A model generated the notes under the pieces. That model was not told the origin of the DNA, searched no databases, and saw only the letters and a program-made list of their open reading frames with translations. Shown here piece after piece: positions 32,562 through 42,900 of a stretch of 64,000 nt of DNA. The translations under genes and the position numbers were made by a program. Every line of letters begins with the position of its first letter. The first letter of the stretch is position 1. The stretch is from assembly GCA_051294375.1 (NCBI GenBank), contig CM119270.1:9549530-9613529 (forward strand). The letters are read 5' to 3'. This stretch comes from Paraspadella gotoi. Taxonomy: Eukaryota; Chaetognatha.

Positions 32562-34706
32562 ATGCCGTACACGTTCCAACTGCCTGAGCCGGCGCACGTG
32601 CCCGGGTACACAGGTCACGTGGCCGGTTTAGAGAACCAGTTCGGGAGGTCATTCGGTCAAGCGACGCACGACGCCTTGGTGGACCTCGACACGCCCGGTT
32701 CAGGCAGGACCGTACTAACCGACTATGAGAAAGAGGCGAGTTAATTCTACCAGATGGACGCTCCGGTTAATTTTAGCGACAAAAAAACCATATACGTGCG
32801 GACTACGCCGTCGCTATGGATTTAGACTTCCAATTTGCGCTATTCAATATGAAGAATCTTTTTTTTTTTGTTCCACTGTATTTTTTTCCCGCTGTATTCT
32901 TTTTTTTTTAAATTTAGTAATTTTTTAGGGTTACGATGTGGCGGAGTTCGAACGCAAGTATAAGCAGGTGGCTTACCGTACGGCCTCTTGGGGAGATCAG
33001 AAACTCAAGGAAAACATGGTGGTGGGATACACTGGCGTCGTGCCAAGATTGCGTAATCATCCCGGGAGAGCGTATCCCGAATCTTGCGTCAAAGCTATCT
33101 CTGAGTTTATGGTGAGGTTTTGCAATTATTCCATAAGTACCAACAAACTCTTGCCACGAGCCGATGACAAAGCTATTTTCCAAAGCTAATTTGTTATTTT
33201 GCTTAAGTTATATCCATTTCCTTTTTAATAAAAATATAAAGCCAGTATTTTTGTTCATTAAGCTGCATATCACGTGTCCCATAAGGACATACTACACTCT
33301 CTTCTAACCCATGTCGGGAAGAAACTTTCGTGGATTCGTTCATCGTTCATCAGATGAATAAATGTTCGATCGTAAATGAATCCACTGATGTATAAAAGCC
33401 AATGAATGAATCCACGAAAGTTTCTTCCCGACACCCACATTACCCCACTTCCCAAAATTTTTACGCAGGACGACCAAGAATACCATCGCAAGAAGTTCGC
33501 CGCGCTGGACGAGGAGATGAAGAAGCAAATCCCGCTGAAGCAGGTCGCGCCCGACATGGAGCCATACGACTCTCCGCAAATGAAGACGCAGCATTGGAGA
33601 AGGCCTTTCTATATGGAGAACAACGAATCTATGAAGGTTGGCTTTATTGCCTTTTTCGGACAAGCTACATCACTCATAGTATTACAAACTAAAAAGTTAA
33701 AAACCAGGAAGCTTTCTATCAGGATGTTCACAAAGACGAGTAGTGCTCAGCTTTCTTATAAATATAATGACGTTATACAATATAATTAGTTTTTTTTAAA
33801 CAATTTTAAGCCACCGCTCTCTAAACAATTATGAAAGACCGGAATTAGTTTTGACCCTTTTAACACCCCTCTCCGTCCCCTCACCCAGTTCCAAATCTCG
33901 GGCTACGCCGGCTTCGTCCCCTGCACCCGTGACCTTCCCGGCGTCAACTTCCCAGTTGGTACCCATGTGGGTCTCAACAAGTTCCACGACCGCTTAAAGG
34001 AACACGACGGGCTGCGTGGAACGCCGGTGGACCTCAACAAGCCCGAAGTCGTAACTGTGCACACGAGGAAGATTTTCAGAGAGAACTCCGGGACGGTGTT
34101 CGGGTGAGACAAATAAATAAGTTCAAATTTTTACAATAGTTATAAGAGAGCGATCAAGTTAGCTTTAGAAATAAAAAGTCGGTAAATTTTCAAATAAAGA
34201 AACTTTCACTACCCGCTTCCCCCTTCTCACATCCCAGTTACTCCGGAACGGTGCCGGGCAATCTCTATCGATTCGGTCATCAGTACGGGCACGCCACGTG
34301 GGGCGCAAGGCCACGCGTGCCCGTCTTACTGGGTCCCAACGGCGAAGACCCAGAGGCCCGGCCACCCGGTTCGCCTTGCATCGACATGCCCATCGGGGGT
34401 CGGCAGGTGGACAAGTCGGGCAAGGACGGGGACAATTGCGTCAAAGTGGAGAAGAAAGCGGGCGGAGACGGAAAAGCGAAGAAAGAGTCGGAAGGACGCG
34501 TTCGCGAGGAGCCGGTCGAGGGTCGACTCTGGCAGTTGGGCGACGACCCTTATTGCGTGAAGAGGAAACCAACGGCGAGCCTCAAGTGGGGAATAGATTT
34601 GAAAACGGGGGGTATGGAAAAAGGAGCAGATGGGAAGAAGAAGGGGGGAGAGGGTAAGAAGGCAGGAGAGGGAGACAAAAAGACGGGGGAGGAGAAGAAA
34701 AAGTGA
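32562..34706 (+). CDS. CIMIP2 (FAM166) ciliary microtubule inner protein
   Basis: Exons 32562-32735, 32929-33111, 33469-33636, 33889-34103 and 34238-34706 (TGA) give 402 residues. Four copies of the family's Gly-Tyr-x-Gly motif are seen: VPGYTGHVAGLENQFG, VGYTGVVPRL, SGYAGFVPC and FGYSGTVPGNLYRFGHQYGH. The last matches the C-terminal motif of FAM166 proteins. Members sit inside axonemal microtubules of cilia and sperm tails. The tail (GKKKGGEGKKAGEGDKK) is Lys/Gly-rich and likely disordered. The first intron has a GC donor (GAG|GCGAGT), required by frame. Intron 2 contains a perfect 26-bp inverted repeat. It starts about 140 bases after the EGF gene's polyadenylation signal. Confidence 0.87.
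33312..33433. repeat. Inverted repeat / hairpin in CIMIP2 intron
   Basis: A left arm starting TGTCGGGAAGAAACTTTCGT (33312) and a right arm ending at 33433 are exact reverse complements over about 26 bases, extending to 32 with one mismatch. The spacer is about 60 bases. The transcript could fold into a hairpin of about 120 nt. Confidence 0.9.
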
Positions 34707-35604
34707 GGAAAAAAATGAATATGTGAAAACATCGAGAAAAACTGCTTGTTTGAATACAGTCCATTATAAATATTGACGACGACCGCTAAAAAGCTAATCT
34801 GGTTGTAAACTCGCTGCTCAATTAAAAATACATATAGGATTAGCATTAGGGTTGAAAGAACGAACAACAACAAAATTATATTTCCGATAAATCCGTTCAT
34901 AATTTCAGATCCATTGGTTTAAAAAAAAAACTACTATATTACTATTTTTGACATTTTAAAAAATTGTTATTTGACGCCGCGAAAAGGTATGTCTTGAAAA
35001 GGAATGTCTTGAGTCATTAAGAAGGACAATAATTAAAGATTGCTGGATAAATCAAGAGAAAAACCTCTTCGCCAGAGGGAATATACTAAATATTAGTAAA
35101 AACAATATTCAACAAGTTTTCAATTAAATTTTTTATTGTAGGTTCTTCTGCGTTGCATTTCCAAAGTTAAAGTAATTTGGTATAAAATTGCACAAAAAAT
35201 TATGACCAGGATATTTTTAAGCTCAGAACAGAAGGCAAAAACTAATATTTGCATTACTTTATTAAGCAGGAGAGAAGAATATAAACTAGTATTAACTTAT
35301 TGTAGACTAATAGAAGCGAAAAGGAAGTAGCCTTTGGCGTGGGAAAAACATCTTAGTAAGTTAAAGCTTGTGACTACACTACGCTTCAAAACAAAAAGTC
35401 TCGATAACTGTCAAACACTCTTAATCAAAAAACGAAATTAAACCCGAAAAAAGTTGGAATGCGGTCATTGAGTAAACAACAAAAGAAACAATGGTAACAG
35501 AAAAGCAGAAAATTATTACGCCGCGACAGAATAATTTCTCTGTCAGCGTCCGATCAGACACTACCGCACAGTCGCAAAACATCTAAAAAATCTTTTATTA
35601 GAAT

Positions 35605-36810
35605 CTTGTCGGGCATTCATTTATATCATATTAGAACATCGAATTATGATAAATTATGCAAAAAAAAAAAAAAAACGATGTCCATCCGTCCCACCTTAGC
35701 AAAAAACACCAATTACTCATGATTGGATGGATTGAAATTTTGTGTGCGAGTAGGGAAATGAGTTTAAATGGAAAAAACAAAAAAATATATTTTACTATTT
35801 GAATACAATTACTCATGAGTGGATGGGGCGATTGACTTGAAATAGAAATCTACTATGAAATTAAATTCAATAGGGGCGGGGATTCAAAACTTTAGTCTTG
35901 AAGTTTACTTTTAGGTAAAAAAAGAATTTTTTTAAAAAAGTTCGATTTTAATGCTTTTATTGTTGCTATTAAAATTACAATATTACTATATAATGATAAA
36001 AAAATTTTTTAATCAATCCTAACTTTTTTTGATGGATTCTGATGGAGCATAAAAAGTTAAATAAAAAATTTAACTACAACTTTCGAAAATATTTATGTTT
36101 TCTTGGTCAAAATTAAGAAAAAGTAATAAAATTATCGAAAAATGATGATGATGATGATTATAAATAGTTTTTCATATTTTTCACATACTTATGATCAAAA
36201 TATCGAAAAAAGAATTATACTTTGTGTAGACAACTTTTTGCAAGCTACCTGAATCTGATTTTAAAAATCAAAAAATCCAAAAAATTTTTTTAGCCTTTCC
36301 TATTTATAAATAAATATTTAAAAATTAATATATGGAGTATGGAGTAATATAAAAAATTTTTGTCTATTCTAATTTTTTTTTAAATGTCTAAATTTTCGTT
36401 TGAGCAAGTGCTTAATTCAATTTCTTAACCACCTTACTGAGTTAGTCTCCCCCTACTTGAAACTGGAAATCAAGTTTCCATAGAATCGTTTGAGTGGAAA
36501 TGAGTTTAAATGGAAAAAAACAAAGAACTTTTTCACTCATTGATTATGCTTCTTTTTCTTTTTATTTTAAATGTAAATGCAATATTTATTAATTAATCAA
36601 ATAATTAATCAGTTAATTAATCAATTAGTCAATTAATTAATCAATTACTAATTAATCAGTCAATTAATCAATCAAAACAAACATTTCGGATCATATTAAT
36701 TAATTAATTGCCTAATTAATTAAATAATTAATGAATAAATTAATTATTAATTATTAACTGGAATTATATAATGATCGTGGGCAGATCCGACATTGTTTGC
36801 TCAAACTTGT
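35605..36810 (+). mobile_element. HINE/pearl-like element, copy 2 (interrupted)
   Basis: Same order of blocks as 4825-5486: CTTGTCGGGCATT, ATCGAATTATGATAAATTATG, a shortened GTCC core, ACCAATTACTCATGA and GGATGGGGCGATTGAC. After the nested insertion come TGGAAATCAAGTTTCCAT, ATTAATCAATTA-rich DNA and the terminus GGGCAGATCCGACATTG...CAAACTTGT. About 33 bases next to the insertion are missing relative to copy 1. Confidence 0.65.
35843..36454. mobile_element. hAT-like MITE nested in the HINE element
   Basis: 612-bp insertion flanked by a perfect 8-bp duplication ACTTGAAA (35835-35842 and 36455-36462). The subterminal CA(A/G)TA(A/G)GG words on both strands and the interior GGATTCTGATGGAGC match the element at 13036-13657. 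An 8-bp target duplication and CAG-like ends fit the hAT superfamily. It is non-autonomous, with no transposase frame. Confidence 0.6.
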
Positions 36811-36957
36811 TTTTTATATCGATCATTCGTTCACAGCAATTTTTTTCAGTTTTCCCGGCTCACACACAAAAAAATCACACCGAGTCATCGGGAGCCTTAA
36901 GTCTTTGGATTTTTCCTAGCAGTCGTTCCGCCACGGCGCGGCGTCCACCCCCCTTTT

Positions 36958-39900
36958 TCAATCGGACGCCCCGACGGCGCCGTCGTCGTCGTCCGTGCCG
37001 AAGTAGCGGTCGCCGAAATTGCCGATCCCGGGGATAATGTGGAAGGCGTCGTTGACGGCGGCGTCGTGCGCCGTGGTAACGAGGCGTACGCTGGGGAAGG
37101 CGTAGGCGATGGACTGGATGCCCGGCGAGGCCATTAAGAGAGAGAGGAGGACGATGCGGTCCTCGGCGACGTCGTGATCGAGCAGGACGCGGATGGCCAT
37201 CATGGCGGCCGCCCCTGCAATGAGGGAGGGCATGAAATGGAATCAATGATTAAACGAGAAAAAAAGTAATTAAATGAAAATATAATAAATACAATTATTT
37301 AATTAATATACATGTATAATGTATTAAATGAATGTATTAAATATAATTAATGAATATAACGACTGAATCTAATGAATAAATAGAATAAATGTATTATGGC
37401 AACGGGGAGACATGTGTGATGCCCGGGGTGTTAGGAATCTCCTAAGAGCTGGCGCTGAGGGCTTTGGACCTGCAATGACCACCCTATGTCACTGGCGTGT
37501 TTATGCCGTCACCATCACACTTTAACCAGCGTGACCGTGAGGGGATTGAACTCTGAACTCACGGTGGGTGAACGAGTATTTAGCTGTCCAAGCCAATGGG
37601 ACGAGCTGAGTTTCACCAATACGGGAGGCGAATTTAAGATTCACCACAGTATCGAATAAATGTAATGAATAAAAAGAAATATATTAGGAGCAAAAAATCG
37701 TGATCCTTCCTCTCCCACCTGTGGCAACGGTGGCCTCCATTAGGAAAACGTGGCACTCGTGGATGTTCTTAGGAAGACGGAGGTAATGGAGTTCCGGTTC
37801 TCCAGTTCGACGATTCGTCTGAATCAAGATTTTTCCGAGGCGGACGTCTTTGCAAACGGACGAAAGCGCCGGTTCCATCACTTCTCCTGATGTCAAAAGA
37901 GGCAGGATGGTTTTTCGGCACCAACCTCGCGGTTCTTTCTTCGTTATCTTTTCTCTGGCACAACCAAGGATTCGTTACCGGCTCTCAGTATAGATACTCC
38001 ACAGAGATTGTGATTTTTGGGCCGCACGCCTTCGTAGCGAGTTCCCTGCGGCGTCATTACGTGCGTCGGTTCGTAGGGCAGCATAGAAAGTGCGTGTTCC
38101 ACGAGGAGGCGCATCAATCGTTTCGAGTAGAAGATGAACTCGTCACGACTCGTTGCCCGGTTTCTATGGAAACAGGCAAGGGTAATTACATGAACTTTAA
38201 ATTATAATGATCTCTCCCAGATTAAGCTTATTATTTTGGTCAAGGTGGTAGAGCATGCCGAGGTGGCACAGGTGGCTTATTGTTTTGAACTAACCTAATT
38301 ATAGTGTGAAGTCCTTGTACTTGTGGCGTCTCTTCGATAACGTGAAAGCTCTGAGGTAAGGGTTGGTTCTGAGCCCCCGTGAGGCAAAGTTTCGAGCGGA
38401 AGCGGAAGCCTCTCTTCTTTAGCTGAGTGTGAACGTGTTGAACGACAAGATGAATCGCCACCCTTTGGGGTTGGTGAAAAACGGAAAGATAAAACGAGAA
38501 GAGGCAGAAACGATCGTTATCGAGAGAGAAGATTGTATAAATTGTGACGTAAAAATATCTTACTTGTTTTCGCCGCCTCTGGGAATAATGATGTCAGCAT
38601 GCATCATGGACGGATCAATAAAGTTCTCTACTGAGGGTTTGACAAACTTTTCGTATTGCTGTAACACACCATGGATGTCGCGTCCACGTTCCATGATGTC
38701 CCGTTTTAACCGCCTGTAAAAGACAAAAAAATATAAATGAATGGATAATTTTTATATTGGTTGTACCAATTTCATAAAGAATATAAACAGAGAGACTGAC
38801 AGACAGACCGAAATACCTGGCGAGCCGAATGTCGGAGTCCGTGTCAACGAAAATCTTCATATCCATCAGATCTAAAACGGATTTATGGGCAAAGGACATA
38901 ATTCCTTCGAAAATCACCACGTTCGCACCATAGATGGCCATCTTCTTCTTTTCGCGACTATGGGTCTGTCACAAAAAGGAGCAGTCGATGATGAGAAACG
39001 AAAAAGCAAATAAGAAAAGAGATGAAATCACAAGGACTCAAGGAGTGTGAAAGAGAAAAGAGAAATAAACGTAGCAAATCAGATTTTCAATAAAAATACT
39101 ACGTACGACATTGTGGCGAATAAGTTAGTTTCATACCTTGAAGTTGTACACTGGGATTTCGACTCGCTTTCCTGATTTGAGTTTCTTTAACGTCTTTGTC
39201 AACAACTCGACGTCGAAAGCATCGGGATGATCAAAGTTGTAGTTATTCTTGTCCGCCTCCGCCTTTTCTTCGGGCGTGAGTACTGAGAAGTAAAGAACGA
39301 AAAGCACATGATGGAAAAAAAGTGTAGCTGAAACTTTTCAGCTATTGTTTTGCATTTTAGTATATGAATCGAAAAATAAAGTTTAAATATTTAAAAACCT
39401 TAGCTTTTTGTAATTTATAATTGATATCAGACAAAAAATACTAAAGTATTATGCAAAAAAAAAAAAAAATAAAAAACGGGTGTCCAAAAATATTTTTCTT
39501 TCTTTTGAATATTTTATATTTTTTAAATATACTCAATAGAGCGTTCAAAGATAACAACATAAAAAAAATTTAATTTCATTCATTATTGTTTTAATGTAAT
39601 AAGGTCTGAAGAATTTGATGATGATAACCATTTTTTGGTATAGTTTTATATTCCTTGTCGCCAATGGCGATTTTTGAAGCATATAAGGTGCTATTAAAAT
39701 GGCGTAACCATTGTAGAGTATGAAAAACTAAAATTATTAAAATTTTATAAAGTTATATTTAGCTTATCTAATACGAAAATAAAGACCCATAAAAATATTT
39801 TGCTAAGTTTATTTACAAATATTATATTTTATTAACAGCTTGTTAACTATATTTATTAATAATTAATAGTTAAAAAATAGGCTAAAGTGAAAAAATAAAT

Positions 39901-42900
39901 ATTTTGAAATTTTAAAACCGGATTTGAATTCCTTGCAAAAAGTTGATATAAGGAAGTAAAATCCATTTTAACAAATTCTTTTATTAAGTTGGTTAAAAAT
40001 GTTAAAAACTATGATTTTTGTTTAATTTTATTATTTTTGGCTTAAAATTATTGTTTTTTTAAATTTTGACTAACTTTTAATAAAACATAAAATTGAGAAA
40101 TAAATTTACCAAAATATTTTTATAGATCTTTATTTTTATATTTCAAAAGCTCATGTAATTTTAAAAAAATGTAATAATATGATTTATCATAACTTATGTT
40201 TGCCCTATTTTATTAGCATTTTATATACATTAAAAATCGTCATTTCCGACAAGAAAGATAAAATTATACAAAAAAATAATCATCACCATCGAATTCTTCA
40301 GACCTTATTACAGTAAAATAATTAAGAATGGAATTTAATATCTTATATTTTGTTATATTTGAACGCTCAAATACTCAATTTTTACTTAAATCAAATGGTT
40401 ACTAGATCATTTCCATTAGGTTAAGTCACGCATAGATTTTAATTCATATATAAAAAATATTAAAAGCACAATCAATCAATCAATCAATCGTCACAATCGT
40501 ATAAGAAAAATCTTGATTGACGACAAATTTTGATACTAAAAAAAATAAAATTTGAGAAAAGAAAATTAATTTATAAACAGAAAGAAAAAGAAGAATGGAA
40601 AGAAAGAATTAAAAGAAAAGAAAGAATATAAAGGAAAGAAAAAAAATAAAGAGAGTGACAAGAAGAAAACAAAATAAAAACCCGATGTTGCGAGAGCAAA
40701 ATGATAACATGCACGAATGCGATGCCTAATTTTACGAGTTCAATCCTAATTCAATTTTTTTTTTAAATAAAAACGCAGAGAGAGAGAAGCAGCAGGAGAA
40801 AAGAGAGAAAAAGAAAGCCCCTGCAGAGCTCAAGGAATCAGCGACTGGGAAAAGAGAGAGAGAGCTACATATAATTAAAAGAGAAAAGAGAGAGAGAGCT
40901 ACATATAATTAAAAGAAAAAGAAAGAGACATAAAAATAAAAGTAAATTTGTTTGTTTTGATAAAACGTAAACAAAACGTATTTAATAAACGTCCTCACCA
41001 AATTTCAGACCTCGATAATGAGAAGCTGTGTATAAATTTTAAGCTTCATACACCCAAATTTAATCTTCAAAAAGGCGATCTATAAATTGGAACGCCGACG
41101 ACGACAACGACGACGCCACTTATGTGCAAAAGAATAGTATTAAAGTTATAATGATGCTCTAAATATTTCAGAATATATTTTTATATTATAAAATATTGAT
41201 AAAGGTTTAATGTTTTGCCAATACAACGATTTTTATTGTTAATAATACATGTTTCTACTCTCTTAGTTCGAGTCTTCATCAGCTTTGAAAAATCTTAAAA
41301 GCATAAGGATCGTCGCAATTGTATAAAAAAAAATATGGACCCATGACAAACTTTGATACCCAAAAAATCAAATTTGATAAAGGAAAACTATGTTTTATAT
41401 ATAAATCAATTAAAAAAAATCTTAAAAGCATAAGGATCGTCGCAATAGCATAAGAAAAATCTGGATTGACGACAAATCAAAAGGCAGCAGCAGAAGCAGC
41501 AGGAGAAAAGAGAGAAAAAGAAAGAGCCACTGCAGAGACAGCTGCAGACTCAAAAGGCAGCAACAGAAGCAGCAGGAGAAAAGAGAGAAAAAGAATAAGC
41601 CCCTGCAGAGCCAGCTGCAGGCTGGTTTTTTTTCCTTATGATTATGAATCAGTGACTCGGGAAAAGAGAGAGGGAGAGAGACATGTAATTAAAAGAGAAA
41701 AGAGAGAGAGAAAGAAATATGAAAATAAAAGAGAGAAAATTTGTTTGTTTTAATAAAACGTAAACAAAACATATTTAATAACTGTCCAGACTCAATTTTA
41801 AGCACATCGATGATGAGAAGCTGTATATAAATTTTCAGCTTCATACACCCAAATTTAATCATAAAAAAGGCGATCTATAATTTGGAACGCCGACGACAAC
41901 AACGACGACGCCACTTATGGGCAAAAGCGATACAATATCGTCGCAAACGCTTAGCGATTGCGACGATAAAAAGAGAAAGAAAGAAAGAAAGAAAGAGAGA
42001 GACAGAGAAAGAGAGAAGCCAAATCGAGAAAAAGAAAAAGCCCCTGCAGAGCCAGCTGCAGACTCGTTTTTTTTATGATAAGGTAAGAGTTTAGTGAAGT
42101 ATATAAGAGAAGAAAGAGCTAAAAAAAAGGTTAATAGTTATAGTGATCTCTCCAAACGTTACTATTTAAAAATGTTAATTAAAAAATCGGGAAAAAAAAG
42201 AATGATTGATGCGATAACAAATTTTTTATGTAACAGTAATTGATTGATATTATAGTAATTGATATAATAGTAATTGTTTGATATAATAGTAATAATAATT
42301 GATTGATATAATAATGATTGATATAATAATAATTGATTGATATAATAATAATTGATTGATATAATAATAATTGATTGATGTAATAGTAATTGATTGATGT
42401 AATAGTAATTGATTGATGTAATAGTAATTGATTGATGTAATAGTAATTGATTGATGTAATAGTAATTGATTGATGTAATAGTAATTGATTGATGTAATAG
42501 TAATTGATTGATGTAATAGTAATTTATTGATGTAATAGTAATTGATGCGATGATAACCAATAATTGATGCGATGATAACCAATAATTGATGCGATGATAA
42601 CCAATAATTGATATGATGATAACCAAATGATTGATCCGATGATAACCAAATGATTGATCTGATGATAACCAAATGATTGATGCGATAATAACCAAATGAT
42701 TGACGCGATGATAACCAAACGATTGACGCGATGAATAATTCATCGTAAATAAAACAAATGCGTGTATAAATGAGAGAGAGAAAGAGAGAGAGAAAGAAAA
42801 AGAAGTCCAGCCGCTGCAGAGCTGAACTCATTTTTAGATATATATAAAATTTAATGAAATTTAAGAAGGACAAAAAAATTTGTTACAAGGGTTTACAGTT

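Larger units (their letters stand above)
34707..36957. other. Intergenic between CIMIP2 and UCKL1 3' ends
   Basis: Convergent 3' ends. The left part is AT-rich without features I can name; the right part is a HINE-like element (35605-36810) broken by a nested MITE (35843-36454). No coding region is seen. Confidence 0.7.

Noticed and set aside
42162-42873. Minus-strand ORFs of 193 and 207 codons
   Set aside because: They translate the tandem arrays (repeated Tyr-Tyr-Ile-Asn-Gln and Ile-Ile-Trp-Leu-Ser words) and have no start context, domain or splice partners.
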